A stretch of DNA of 64,000 bases from Peribacillus sp. FSL H8-0477 (GCF_038002765.1 NZ_JBBODE010000001.1:1922001-1986000); one strand, 5' to 3'. Shown: positions 26,261 through 35,325, numbered from the stretch's first letter. Translations and numbers: made by a program. The notes: generated by a model not told the origin, from the letters alone.

Positions 26261-26464
26261 CTAGTAGTCGATAGTAAAAATCAGTAATTGAATAGGTAGG
26301 TTGTAAATGCAAAATATGCTAAACATAGCAATTAAAAGTCCAACAACCAATGCATCTATAAGGTCAATCGCATTTTTTGGTATTTTAATTATTAAAATAC
26401 CCAGTAGTTTGGGTTGCAGTCGATAATACCTATTAGTTTTTTCTAGTTCATTTTCTCTAATCAT
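26261..26464 (-). CDS. Possible small membrane protein
   Basis: A 67-aa reading with a polar start (MIRENELEKTNRYYRLQPKL), a Lys-rich stretch and one or two hydrophobic segments (about 32-65). No ribosome site is visible and the start lies against a strong terminator. It may be a gene remnant or chance ORF. The remaining parts of 26051-26560 show no other gene. Confidence 0.25.
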   Translation of the reverse strand: MIRENELEKTNRYYRLQPKLLGILIIKIPKNAIDLIDALVVGLLIAMFSIFCIYNLPIQLLIFTIDY

Positions 26465-26473
26465 AGACCATAT

Positions 26474-26522
26474 AAAAAGGGGCTGTCCCAAGTCATTTTG
26501 GATGACTTGGGACAGCCCCTTA
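26474..26522 (-). terminator. Strong terminator after the transferase gene
   Basis: A 20-bp perfect stem (AAGGGGCTGTCCCAAGTCAT and its complement) with a 5-nt loop, followed on the minus strand by TTTTTATA. Confidence 0.9.
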
Positions 26523-26562
26523 CATATTTTTTATGATAAAAAATCCTTTTATTTACAAATTT

Positions 26563-27672
26563 TTACGCTCCAAAAATTTGTAATCTTAGACTGATAAGAA
26601 ATTCATTTTCATATTCTTTATCATCACTTAATAAATTCAAAATTTCGACTGATGCTCTTTTACCTGAATTTCCGTCTTTTAATGTATAAACATTATTAAT
26701 TGCTTTTTTCACATTTATCTTTTGTTTCTCAAATAACTCTTTATCTTTTAGTATACTATATATATTTTGGTCTTTATTTATATTTTTTATAGTACTTCTT
26801 AAAATGAACTCGTCATTATTTTCTTTTACTTGTTGTTGATTATCACAATTTAATAATAAAACATCTTTTTCAACTAACATTGATTCGAAAATCATACCAC
26901 TATTATCAGTAATTACAAAATCAGAAATTTCAAAAAGAGCCAATAAGTCATTAGGTTCCACAGATATATTTATAAAATTTTGATTAATATACTCTCTTCT
27001 ATACGTTTCACTATCTCTAAAAGCTGTACCATGATGCAATTTTATAATTACATTATAATCGTTTTGCAATCCATTAATCTCTTTTATCCACTTATCAATC
27101 GAGCTCAAATGACCGTAAGTAGGTGCATACAAAATATTTTTTTTTTCTTTTTCCAACGTTAAATTTTCCTTTACTTCACTAATATTTGGAATTTTTCTTT
27201 TAAACCAATTATCAAATTTCGGATTACCAACTATTGAACAATTATTGTAAATATTTAATCTTGCATAATCATAGTGACTATAGCAAAGTATTTTGTCATA
27301 AAAAACATTCCACCAAGCATAATTCCAGTATCCTTTTGCTAACATTCCATATAGCGCCCGTACATGTTTTTTAGAAATTCCTTTTAACCATGGAGAATAA
27401 TATGGACTTACCATACAATCATAAATATATTGATTTTCTCTAATGGCTGAAACAGTATAAACTTCAATATCAGTTCTTTCTAATTTTTCAAGATAATCTT
27501 TTAAATCTTGATACATAATAATAGTTTCTTTATCCTTTTTAAAATTATCATTTATCACAATATGACAACTTAAACCTAATTCTAGTAATTCATTTATTAT
27601 AGATTCATATACGTAATAGTGAAATGTTGTCTCTACAAAAAAGCCAATAACATATTTTTCACTTAAGCTCAT
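26563..27672 (-). CDS. CDP-glycerol-type glycerophosphotransferase in the flagellin locus
   Basis: About 369 aa, AT-rich. The C-terminal half matches the CDP-glycerol glycerophosphotransferase family (TagB/TagF): VGNPKFDNWF (about 170), NILYAPTYG (about 205) and ITDNSGMIFESM (about 280), the last replacing the usual TDYSS-x-x-F-E. There is no signal peptide or membrane anchor. Teichoic acid genes are 18 kb away, whereas this one lies between two flagellin genes with a family-2 glycosyltransferase. I infer transfer of a glycerol- or polyol-phosphate group onto flagellin or its glycan. Start: ATG 12 nt after AGAGGA (a TTG four codons upstream is possible). Confidence 0.75.
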   Translation of the reverse strand: MSLSEKYVIGFFVETTFHYYVYESIINELLELGLSCHIVINDNFKKDKETIIMYQDLKDYLEKLERTDIEVYTVSAIRENQYIYDCMVSPYYSPWLKGISKKHVRALYGMLAKGYWNYAWWNVFYDKILCYSHYDYARLNIYNNCSIVGNPKFDNWFKRKIPNISEVKENLTLEKEKKNILYAPTYGHLSSIDKWIKEINGLQNDYNVIIKLHHGTAFRDSETYRREYINQNFINISVEPNDLLALFEISDFVITDNSGMIFESMLVEKDVLLLNCDNQQQVKENNDEFILRSTIKNINKDQNIYSILKDKELFEKQKINVKKAINNVYTLKDGNSGKRASVEILNLLSDDKEYENEFLISLRLQIFGA

Positions 27673-27721
27673 ATTGATATTCAATCCTCTAGTTCTTTTA
27701 TAGTGTATTAGTAAATTTTAA

Positions 27722-29380
27722 TTATAATCCAAGATCATACTCTCTCAATTCTCTTTTTAACTCTTTCTTTCCATCAAGACTCAGTATTTCTTTTTTTAGT
27801 TTCATTAATACAGTACTTTTCTCCGCTTCAACTACAATAGCTCGTTTATAAATTCCAATAAACAGACTCTCTTCTATTAAAGATAGCTTTTTACTTTTAT
27901 TAAAGAATAAAGTATTTATTAATTTTTTTATTGATTTATCTGTATTTAAGTTTAAAAGTAAAGTCCTATATTTCTCTTCATTCTGTTCAATTGTTAAAAT
28001 TATGAAATCTATAATACTAAATATATCTGTATGCAATATACGAGATAGTTCTGATACGGACTTTAGATTTATGATTTCTATAATTTCAGAGTATTGACCT
28101 CCAATTAAATGCATTTTTAATTTTAAGGATTCTTTTTCAATTACTGGTATATCTAGTTCTTTATAAAACAAATTTATCAATTTTAGAACTTCATTATTGG
28201 GAACATTCAGTAATACTTTAATTAATCTTGTATGAGACATTTTATTTTTAATCAGGATATTTTTATATAAAAACTCTACCAATTGTTCCTTTGAAGAATG
28301 TTTAGCTAATAAATTAATCAGTCTCGTCCAAGTATAATCATCTGAATCATTTACAGATAATGTTTTTGAATAATGATGAACAGCATCCTGATATAGCTTT
28401 TCTTTCTCATATAACTCTCCAAGATGTTTATGTGGTAAATATTCTAAGTAATCTATGCTGGAATCTGTTTTAAGTTTATCTTTTTGTGATAATATTGTTT
28501 CAAAAACTTTGATTGCTTCCTTATTCTTTCTTTGACTTTGATATATTTTCCCTTTTAAGTATTTAAAATCAACTAGTTCTATAAATACCTCTTCACTGGG
28601 TATAATTATATCAAGTGCTTCAGTATAACGTTTTTCTGCATGTAAACAAAAAATCAATCTAACTAATAATTTTGGTACCCATTCATAAGTAATACTATTT
28701 TTCAGCTGATAACCTTTCTTATAAAAGTCTATAGCTTTGCTTAACTCTCCTAAAGCCGAATACTCATTACCTAAAAAATAATAGTCAATCGCTTCTTTAT
28801 GTGTTTTTTTATTTAATAATTTTAAATTACGTTGAGACTTATTTTTTTCTCTCTTTTCAGCTGTCATATAACCAGAATGATAAACTTGTAAATTAGCAAT
28901 CCCCACTTTTTCCAGCGAATCATTATGCTTTAACATTTCGTGTATAGTTCGATGATACTTAATTTTTCCATTGTTCATATAGATTCTTTCATGATAATTT
29001 AACAATGTCTCTTTACCATCAATACCTAAAAAATTTAGTATTTTAACTGCTAAAATATTTTTATCTATTAAGTTTTCCTTAAGTTCATTTTTAAAATTTT
29101 TAAAACTCTCTCTTTCTACAAATTCATCAGCGTCTAAAACAAGAATCCATTCTCCTGTTGCTTTAGAAGCTGCATGATTACGTCCTTTTGAAAAGTCGTC
29201 TTCCCATTTATAATCAAAAACTAAACTTGTAAATTCATTAGCAATTTCCTTAGTTCCATCAGTTGATCCTGTATCAATTATTATAATTTCATCCACAATC
29301 CCAATTACAGACTCTAAGCATCTTCTGAGGACCTTTTCTTCGTTCTTCACAATCATACATAGAGATAAAAATGGTTTCAT
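27722..29380 (-). CDS. Family-2 glycosyltransferase with TPR repeats, likely flagellin-modifying
   Basis: A 552-aa protein. Residues 1-110 are a GT-A glycosyltransferase: LSLCMIVKNEEKVLRRCLES, IIDTGSTDGT, GRNHAASKATGEW and the DxD motif VLDADEF. The rest (about 190-450) is helical with TPR-like units (YYFLGNEYSALGELSKAIDF, YKKGYQL). GT2-TPR proteins of this layout are common next to hag in Bacillales and are thought to glycosylate Ser/Thr in flagellin. It is AT-rich like its neighbour, which suggests both were acquired together. AAGGAAG precedes the ATG. Confidence 0.85.
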   Translation of the reverse strand: MKPFLSLCMIVKNEEKVLRRCLESVIGIVDEIIIIDTGSTDGTKEIANEFTSLVFDYKWEDDFSKGRNHAASKATGEWILVLDADEFVERESFKNFKNELKENLIDKNILAVKILNFLGIDGKETLLNYHERIYMNNGKIKYHRTIHEMLKHNDSLEKVGIANLQVYHSGYMTAEKREKNKSQRNLKLLNKKTHKEAIDYYFLGNEYSALGELSKAIDFYKKGYQLKNSITYEWVPKLLVRLIFCLHAEKRYTEALDIIIPSEEVFIELVDFKYLKGKIYQSQRKNKEAIKVFETILSQKDKLKTDSSIDYLEYLPHKHLGELYEKEKLYQDAVHHYSKTLSVNDSDDYTWTRLINLLAKHSSKEQLVEFLYKNILIKNKMSHTRLIKVLLNVPNNEVLKLINLFYKELDIPVIEKESLKLKMHLIGGQYSEIIEIINLKSVSELSRILHTDIFSIIDFIILTIEQNEEKYRTLLLNLNTDKSIKKLINTLFFNKSKKLSLIEESLFIGIYKRAIVVEAEKSTVLMKLKKEILSLDGKKELKRELREYDLGL

Positions 29381-29400
29381 TACTACACTTCCTTATAAGT

Positions 29401-29476
29401 GGTTTAATCACAAAAAGGTTGTATCTGTGATACAACCTTTTTGTGATTAAACCTATCTCAATAAAAGAGATAGGTT
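29401..29476 (-). terminator. Double hairpin terminator of hag
   Basis: Two inverted repeats share bases: 29451-29475 (ACCTATCTC / GAGATAGGT) and 29401-29453, which has perfect 24-bp arms and a 5-nt loop, with an inner A-run/T-run stem ending in CTTTTT. Confidence 0.88.
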
Positions 29477-29484
29477 TGCCAAAA

Positions 29485-30384
29485 TTAACGTAACAACTGT
29501 AGTACACCTTGAGGCTGTTGGTTAGCTTGAGCTAACATAGCTTGTGCTGCTTGAGAAAGAATAGAGTTTTTAGTTTGCTCCATCATTTCTTTTGCCATAT
29601 CCACATCCCTAATACGTGATTCGGCAGCTGTTAGATTTTCAGAAGAAGTACCTAAGTTATTAATAGTATGTTCTAAGCGATTTTGGTAAGCACCTAACTT
29701 AGAGCGTTGAGCAGATACCGTTTCAATAGCGCTATTAATTGCTGTAATAGCTGTATTGGCATCAGATTTTGTATTAATTGCTATACCACCGGATGTTTTT
29801 GCTAGATCCGTGCCAGATGCTGCTGCATTTGTTCCGGCTGCTGATGCTGCTACTCCTAAAGTGGCTGCATCCATAGCTTCAATATTTAAATTAATATTCT
29901 GATCTGCATTAGCACCAATATGGAAAGTTAAACTATCAGCACCTGAGACTGTGCTTGCACTATTAGCAGCTCCTGTTAATAGCTTTTTGGTATTGAATTC
30001 TGTATTATTAGAGATTCTTGTAATTTCATTAGCTAATTCGTCAACCTCTTTTTGAAGCTCTCCACGATCAGTATCAGTGTTGCTATCATTTGAAGACTGA
30101 ACAGCCAGCTCACGCATACGTTGTAAGATATCATGAGTTTCATTTAAAGCACCCTCAGCAGTTTGGATCAAAGAAATACCATCTTGAGCATTACGAGATG
30201 CTTGATCCAACCCACGAATTTGTCCACGCATTTTTTCAGAGATTGCTAATCCTGCAGCATCGTCTCCAGCTTTATTAATTTTCATACCTGAAGCTAATTT
30301 CTCCATAGATTTAGATTGTGCGTTAGTAGCACTACCTAATTGACGGTGTGTGTTAAGAGCTGCGATATTGTGATTGATAATCAT
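29485..30384 (-). CDS. hag: Main flagellin Hag
   Basis: A 299-aa flagellin (B. subtilis 304). Conserved N-terminal MIINHNIAALNTHRQLGS and C-terminal ANQQPQGVLQLLR regions flank a short Ala/Ser/Thr-rich variable part (about 140-210) that offers many O-glycosylation sites. It is exported by the flagellar type III system, has no signal peptide, and polymerises into the filament. Control elements upstream are a sigma-D promoter and a CsrA-type leader; csrA and fliW lie next door, as in B. subtilis. Confidence 0.97.
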   Translation of the reverse strand: MIINHNIAALNTHRQLGSATNAQSKSMEKLASGMKINKAGDDAAGLAISEKMRGQIRGLDQASRNAQDGISLIQTAEGALNETHDILQRMRELAVQSSNDSNTDTDRGELQKEVDELANEITRISNNTEFNTKKLLTGAANSASTVSGADSLTFHIGANADQNINLNIEAMDAATLGVAASAAGTNAAASGTDLAKTSGGIAINTKSDANTAITAINSAIETVSAQRSKLGAYQNRLEHTINNLGTSSENLTAAESRIRDVDMAKEMMEQTKNSILSQAAQAMLAQANQQPQGVLQLLR

Positions 30385-30390
30385 TATTTG

Positions 30391-30426
30391 TTTCCTCCTT
30401 GAGTTTTATATCCCACATCCATGTGG
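30391..30426 (-). promoter_or_regulatory. CsrA-binding leader of hag (hairpin plus SD)
   Basis: In the mRNA the palindrome CCACATGGATGTGG (30426-30413) puts GGA in a hairpin loop inside ACATGGATGT, close to the CsrA consensus. A second GGA site is the ribosome site AAGGAGGAA (30400-30392). Two such sites are how B. subtilis CsrA blocks hag translation until FliW sequesters it. Confidence 0.82.
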
Positions 30427-30496
30427 TTTATTTGGTTTGCAGCGTTTCGTCATGTGTAAGTCGGCCGCCTATACTTGATTCAACGCTACATAAGTA

Positions 30497-30523
30497 ATAT
30501 CGGAGGAGTTGATTGTTTATTTA
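30497..30523 (-). promoter_or_regulatory. Sigma-D promoter of hag
   Basis: Minus strand TAAA (30523-30520)-15 nt-TCCGATAT (30504-30497), one base from consensus, giving a leader of about 105 nt. Confidence 0.92.
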
Positions 30524-30541
30524 GCAGTTTTTTGAAGTTTA

Positions 30542-30775
30542 TTAATTTTTTTTCTTAAAATATTCACTGAGGCTGGTGAGGATAGTAGCTTCAGATTTCA
30601 ATGCGTCACCATTTTCTTGCTGAATGGCGAGGTAGATTTCTTTGCGGTGGATTTCTACCTGCTTGGGTGCGTTGATTCCGAGTTTGATTTGCTCACCGTC
30701 AACGGAGAGCACGGTAAGTTCAATATCGTCACCAATCATAATCGATTCATTTACCTTCCTTGTAAGTACAAGCAT
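30542..30775 (-). CDS. csrA: CsrA, translational regulator
   Basis: A 77-aa RNA-binding dimer ([40 protein letters not shown]). It represses hag translation and is held by FliW. Its ATG directly follows the fliW stop (TAA ATG), so FliW and CsrA are made together. Confidence 0.97.
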   Translation of the reverse strand: MLVLTRKVNESIMIGDDIELTVLSVDGEQIKLGINAPKQVEIHRKEIYLAIQQENGDALKSEATILTSLSEYFKKKN

Positions 30776-31210
30776 TTATTTCCCCTCCTGATCAGGTATC
30801 AGCAGCTGGCGCATGGAGAAGGTAGTGTCATTGGTGATGTATTGTTTGGCTAGTCTCTTTTTGTTATTAATGACGATTGGAGCCTGTAAGTTAGCCGTGG
30901 TTTTAGCAAACGGTTCTCTCACCGTTAAAATGGTATAGACTAAAACCTCTTCCTCCGCTTCAATTTGCAGCGATGCCAGCACATCGTCAGTCAGTTTGAC
31001 ATTATATTCAGGAAACACTTCAAATGGACTTGTGATAATAAAGGCTACCTCAAGCGTTGATACCGATTGTAAGACTAGTAATGATGTATCTTCTAAAGGC
31101 AGGATCACGAATTGTATTTCATCAAGGAATCCAGGCATGCCGTTTTCAAATGTGTAAATACCTTCATTTGATATCTCCGTATCGCCATGGAATTTGGTTT
31201 GAATGTTCAT
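30776..31210 (-). CDS. fliW: FliW, CsrA antagonist
   Basis: A 144-aa beta-barrel protein (GIYTFENGMPGFLDEIQFVI at about 17-36). Free FliW binds CsrA; Hag binds FliW, which makes a three-way feedback on flagellin level. All three partners are in the window. Gene order yviE-fliW-csrA-hag matches B. subtilis. Confidence 0.96.
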   Translation of the reverse strand: MNIQTKFHGDTEISNEGIYTFENGMPGFLDEIQFVILPLEDTSLLVLQSVSTLEVAFIITSPFEVFPEYNVKLTDDVLASLQIEAEEEVLVYTILTVREPFAKTTANLQAPIVINNKKRLAKQYITNDTTFSMRQLLIPDQEGK

Positions 31211-31250
31211 ATAGTCAACTCATTTCATATAGTTAGTTTGGAATATAATA

Positions 31251-31283
31251 AGAGGAGCGAGCTCATCTTTCTGCTGCTCCTCT
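31251..31283 (-). other. Hairpin between yviE and fliW
   Basis: Stem AGAGGAGC / GCTCCTCT with a GC-containing inner part. It is not followed by a clear T-run, so it may be a weak terminator or an mRNA processing/stability element. Confidence 0.45.
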
Positions 31284-31326
31284 CTATTATGGGAAAAATA
31301 TTCTCTAAAAACAATTAATTACTATT

Positions 31327-31884
31327 CTATACAGTTACAAAATCTATTTCTAATTGGTATTTCTCTAACACCTCTGGAGTGACTTTTCCTGGTGTGTATT
31401 CATGAATCGGCTTTTGCGTTTGGACCTGGATATTCGGTTTCTGCACTTGAACATCAATATGCAGTTGTGATGGCTGGTAATCCGTTCGAACACTGAAATG
31501 TGAAGGCAGCCAGCCGATGTTGAACTGCTTCACCTCACGTGCACTGTTTGCTTTTGCTTGATGAGCAATAGTATTACCTTTATATTGTATGTTTTTTAGT
31601 TGCGTTCCCTGCTGCGATCTTCTCGCGAGACCAGACATCCAGTCACGATAGCCGCTTTGTGCTGCTTCTTCTGTTCTCCGAAATACACTCTTTAAATCAA
31701 CATCTTCGCGAGCCTTCGTCTGGTCGATCGTCAGCCTGCCTGGTGTCGTCTGCATCTGGACGATGGCTTTTGGTTGCTCGATTGTTTGGATGGCCTGAGG
31801 CTGTTCAATCCGCTGGTTCGGTTTTTGAATATCCAAACCAAGTTTGATAAAGGTAGACTCCATTCGAATTTGCGGAATCTGCAT
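31327..31884 (-). CDS. yviE: YviE-like protein (DUF6470)
   Basis: A 185-aa protein starting MQIPQIRMESTFIKLGLDIQ and rich in Gln-Pro (QKPNIQVQTQKP near the end). Its place between flgL and fliW and its sequence style match B. subtilis YviE. Function is not known; the context is flagellar. Confidence 0.88.
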   Translation of the reverse strand: MQIPQIRMESTFIKLGLDIQKPNQRIEQPQAIQTIEQPKAIVQMQTTPGRLTIDQTKAREDVDLKSVFRRTEEAAQSGYRDWMSGLARRSQQGTQLKNIQYKGNTIAHQAKANSAREVKQFNIGWLPSHFSVRTDYQPSQLHIDVQVQKPNIQVQTQKPIHEYTPGKVTPEVLEKYQLEIDFVTV

Positions 31885-31930
31885 GCTTACCTTCCTCCTT
31901 TTAAAAAAGAGCTATCCTAGAAGGAATAGC

Positions 31931-32794
31931 TCATCGTAAAAAGTCCAACAGCGTTGGCTGGATGATTTTTGCTCCGACACTAAGGGCGGCGTTATGAATG
32001 CTTTCCTGTGTAGTAAGATTAAGAATTGCTTTTTCGATATCAATGTCTTCATTCTTGGAAAGGATCTCTGTAGCAAAGACTTCTTGCTGTTTCAGACGGT
32101 CACTCATCAAATCTACTCGGTTTTGACGGGCACCTACCTGAGCCTGTACAGAAAGAAATAAATCGATTGTACCATCAAGGTCTTTGAGCCTGTCATCAAT
32201 TGAACCTTCGTTGTTAGTCAGGTCGTCAATTGTTTTCTGGATGCTGCCATCCTTACCGAGTGTATCTCCAAAGAGTTTTTGTCCATTCGTATTAATTTGG
32301 ATGGAAATCCCTGAAAATACCTCTAACTTAATTTCACCTTCACCGTACTTCTTGTCAATCGATGGCTTTACATTCGTATCAATTCCATTAAATATATACT
32401 TACCGCCAACTTGGGTGTCTCCAAGATCGGTTAAATGCTCTTTTATCTGGATTAGTTCTTCTGAGATACTCTTCCGCTGATCAGCAGTAAGTGTTCCAGT
32501 GCTTGCCTGAACAGTTAATTCTCTGGCCCGCTGTAGTGCGGAAACAGCCTGAGAGAGAGTCGAATCTGTCGTGTCCACCCAGTTATTCGCCTCACCGATA
32601 TTCCGGCTGAATTGCTCAATCTGGTTTAATTCGGTCCGGTAGCCCATGCCAAGCATTGCAGCTACTGGGTCGTCCGAAGGCTTCGTGTATTTCTTCTGCG
32701 TATTTATTTGCTCTTGAAGCTTAGCAAGATGTTCATAGCTTTTGCTTAGGTTATTCACCATATTATTGGAAAGCATCGATTGTGTTACGCGCAT
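31931..32794 (-). CDS. flgL: FlgL, hook-filament junction protein (HAP3)
   Basis: A 287-aa protein with flagellin-like N-terminus (MRVTQSMLSNNMVNNLSKSY) and C-terminus. It joins FlgK to the filament. Start is the ATG 9 nt after AAGGAG; the ATG two codons upstream is too close. It follows flgK by 13 bp. Confidence 0.94.
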   Translation of the reverse strand: MRVTQSMLSNNMVNNLSKSYEHLAKLQEQINTQKKYTKPSDDPVAAMLGMGYRTELNQIEQFSRNIGEANNWVDTTDSTLSQAVSALQRARELTVQASTGTLTADQRKSISEELIQIKEHLTDLGDTQVGGKYIFNGIDTNVKPSIDKKYGEGEIKLEVFSGISIQINTNGQKLFGDTLGKDGSIQKTIDDLTNNEGSIDDRLKDLDGTIDLFLSVQAQVGARQNRVDLMSDRLKQQEVFATEILSKNEDIDIEKAILNLTTQESIHNAALSVGAKIIQPTLLDFLR

Positions 32795-32807
32795 ATCCAT
32801 TCACTCC

Positions 32808-34388
32808 TTATCGGCCGCCAGTGCCCAATCCGTTTATGATTTTATCAAGCATTTCATCTACCATGGTTATATTACGTGCAGCCGCATTATAGGCGTGCTG
32901 GAATTTAATCATGTCTGTCATTTCTTCATCTAATGAAACTGCACTGACTGACTGACGGTTCTTTTCTACCGATTCAGAAAGAGTGATGGAATTAGATAAA
33001 TCCTTTTGAGCTCCTTGCGATACAACCCCGAGCTTGCCAATAACACCTGCATAGAAGGAATCAAGATTGCCAGTCAGACCTTCAGGTAAGATATTACCGG
33101 CAATTTTGTAGAATTTATACTCGCTGAAGTCCACCGACTTTAACTCGGCAAGTAATTTCGCATTACTATTATCACCAGATGCCCCGCTTTTTTCCCCTGC
33201 TGCAATTAATGAAGGATTCTTTAGAATTTCTGGATTAACAACAAGCGTTTTAGCCGCATTGCCTGTATCAAATTTAAAAAAGTCTAAATTAGATTTTTCC
33301 GTCTTCCCTAAACCATATCCCTCACTATGAATCTTATTAAACTCAGTCGCAAATGCCTCGGTCATATTATTTAGGTTCTTCAGCATATCCGGATAGATTC
33401 CTTGAACGGTATCTACCCCACCAACCTGACTTATATACCCATGACTCTCAATCAAACCGGCAAGTTTCCCGGAAAACTTATATTCTGAGAGTTCTTGATT
33501 ACCAAATTTGACGCCAGTTACCATTGCTGGATCTTTACCTTTTTCATATTTTACTTCTGCTTTAGTCGTTCCGAGCATCCCTGTTTTATTAGCTCCAACC
33601 AGGTTGATAGGAGGGGAGTAGGATTTGCCGTCATTGGCTACGACTTCTATGTTATAGAGACCCTCTGCGATATCTTTTGCAATACCGTAGTTATCGGGCT
33701 GAACTTTTGTCACCTTGATATTGATTAATCCCGACAATTCGTCCACCAGTAGGTCACGCTGATCATATAAGTCATTTGGCAGGTAGCCATGGGGTTCAAT
33801 GGTGGATATTTCTTTGTTCAGCTTTTCAATATTACCGACCAGGGTATTGATTTGTTCAGCTGTAACATTTATTTGATCTTTAATATCCGATTGGACAGAG
33901 GTAAGCGAACTATGGTAGTAATTCAACGTATCTGCAACAGTCTGTCCACTTGCCGCAGCTACTTCTCTCGCACCTGAATTATCGGTATTGCTGGTTAAAT
34001 CCTGTAGGGAATTCCAAAACTTAGACAGCACGCCTTGGAGACCGCTGCTTCCTGATTCGTCCATAATCCCTTCAATTTTACCCAGTGATTCACTCATGGA
34101 GCCGTAATAGCCAATTTTATGATTTTGACCACGGTATTGGGCATCAAGAAAACTTTCTCTGATCCGTTGAACGGAATCAGCTTGTACACCTGTCCCAATT
34201 TGTCCTGGAATCATTGGATTATTCATTCCAACGGCCGGAAAAGAGGTGGTTTGTGATAGATTGACTCGTTGTCGCGAATAGCCTGGTGTATTTGCGTTCG
34301 CGACGTTTTGTCCAGTTGTATATAAGGCGCTTTGTGCCGTTGACATCGCACGCTTTGCGGTCTCTAGCCCCATAAAACTTGATATCAT
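32808..34388 (-). CDS. flgK: FlgK, hook-associated protein 1
   Basis: A 526-aa protein (B. subtilis 507). The N-terminal rod motif MGLETAKRAMSTAQSALYTT then GQNVANANTPGYSRQRV and the C-terminal DEEMTDMIKFQHAYNAAARN are conserved D0/D1 parts. It forms the first junction ring on the hook. AAAGGAG precedes the ATG. Confidence 0.95.
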   Translation of the reverse strand: MISSFMGLETAKRAMSTAQSALYTTGQNVANANTPGYSRQRVNLSQTTSFPAVGMNNPMIPGQIGTGVQADSVQRIRESFLDAQYRGQNHKIGYYGSMSESLGKIEGIMDESGSSGLQGVLSKFWNSLQDLTSNTDNSGAREVAAASGQTVADTLNYYHSSLTSVQSDIKDQINVTAEQINTLVGNIEKLNKEISTIEPHGYLPNDLYDQRDLLVDELSGLINIKVTKVQPDNYGIAKDIAEGLYNIEVVANDGKSYSPPINLVGANKTGMLGTTKAEVKYEKGKDPAMVTGVKFGNQELSEYKFSGKLAGLIESHGYISQVGGVDTVQGIYPDMLKNLNNMTEAFATEFNKIHSEGYGLGKTEKSNLDFFKFDTGNAAKTLVVNPEILKNPSLIAAGEKSGASGDNSNAKLLAELKSVDFSEYKFYKIAGNILPEGLTGNLDSFYAGVIGKLGVVSQGAQKDLSNSITLSESVEKNRQSVSAVSLDEEMTDMIKFQHAYNAAARNITMVDEMLDKIINGLGTGGR

Positions 34389-34410
34389 GTTCAGGTCTCC
34401 TTTTCTTCAA

Positions 34411-34902
34411 TCATGCTTTTGAATCAAACATACTTCGTGAACCTCGATTTGGTTGTTGCTGCACTGGCTTTTCGTAATTAAATTCCTGCTGACTGGGCCT
34501 GAACATATCAAGCGAAACATTAATGAATTGCAGAGATTGATAGATTAATTGTTGATTAAGCTGATTTTCTTGCTTCAAACTGGATACCTCGACTAGCAGT
34601 TTATTTTTTAATGTTTCTAACTGTGTGCGTTCTGACTCGTCTGCCCACGCACTAAGATCGGTCAGTGTCGTTGTGGTAATTGGAGCGTTCTTGCTTTGAA
34701 GAAAGGCTTTGACGGCATGTTCCCGTTCTTTATCCGTCTGTTCAATTGCCTTCAGCTGCTTTTGTTCATCAATCAATAATTGGCTGAGGGCATCTGTGTC
34801 ATTTTTCTTGATGATTTCTGTTTTTAACTTAGCAAGACTGTTTATGCTCTGATAGAGCATAATGAGCTTTTCCAGTGAGGTAACAATAGCTGTTGCTGAC
34901 AT
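34411..34902 (-). CDS. flgN: FlgN family export chaperone (YvyG)
   Basis: A 163-aa helical protein (MSATAIVTSLEKLIMLYQSI). FlgN binds FlgK and FlgL for export, and both genes follow. The ATG after GGAGAGAG is chosen; a longer frame of 12 codons upstream has no site. The C-terminal part ends NRGSRSMFDSKA. Confidence 0.88.
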   Translation of the reverse strand: MSATAIVTSLEKLIMLYQSINSLAKLKTEIIKKNDTDALSQLLIDEQKQLKAIEQTDKEREHAVKAFLQSKNAPITTTTLTDLSAWADESERTQLETLKNKLLVEVSSLKQENQLNQQLIYQSLQFINVSLDMFRPSQQEFNYEKPVQQQPNRGSRSMFDSKA

Positions 34903-34943
34903 GATTTTCTCTCTCCTACCAAATGATTGTGAATACAAATTTG

Positions 34944-34980
34944 ACGGACGGCTGTTCCCTGTCAGGTTAAGTCCGTCCGT
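34944..34980. other. Hairpin between flgM and flgN
   Basis: Inverted repeat ACGGACGG / CCGTCCGT with a 21-nt loop and no T-run. It may tune the amounts of FlgM and downstream products. Confidence 0.4.
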
Positions 34981-34989
34981 ATGTACGTC

Positions 34990-35253
34990 TTATTTATTTG
35001 AATAAAAGTCTAAAATACTCTTCGCTGTGTCACTTGCATTCATTTTGTATGTACCATTTTCAATTTGGCTTTTCAGTTCATCCAGCTTGTTTTGGCGTTC
35101 AGCAGAAACCTGTGAAACTTGCTGCATTTTCTTAGCTGATGCTGAAATTTCTACCTTATCTTTTGGCAGTGGTGTTGTTTTCGTTGTATCTACTTTGTTA
35201 ACTTGTCGATTGTAAGGGTTTACCCCTGAAGTACCTATTGGATTTATTTTCAT
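34990..35253 (-). CDS. flgM: FlgM, anti-sigma-D factor
   Basis: An 87-aa protein (B. subtilis 88). MKINPIGTSGVNPYNRQVNK and KVEISASAKKMQQ are typical. It holds sigma-D inactive until the hook is finished. A sigma-D type promoter lies upstream, as in B. subtilis, giving negative feedback. Confidence 0.95.
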   Translation of the reverse strand: MKINPIGTSGVNPYNRQVNKVDTTKTTPLPKDKVEISASAKKMQQVSQVSAERQNKLDELKSQIENGTYKMNASDTAKSILDFYSNK

Positions 35254-35299
35254 TTCGTAACCCTCTCCTTCAGCCGATTTTTATAACTCTATATTACTA

Positions 35300-35325
35300 G
35301 TATCGGTCATCACTTTGTTTTTTTA
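35300..35325 (-). promoter_or_regulatory. Sigma-D type promoter of flgM operon
   Basis: Minus strand TAAA-14 nt-ACCGATAC, two mismatches and spacing one short of consensus, about 50 bp before flgM. Confidence 0.6.

Noticed and set aside
26474-26522. Insertion-sequence end
   Set aside because: A long inverted repeat with GGGCTGTCCC resembles some IS-linked hairpins, but no transposase or second end is seen and its place and T-run fit a terminator.
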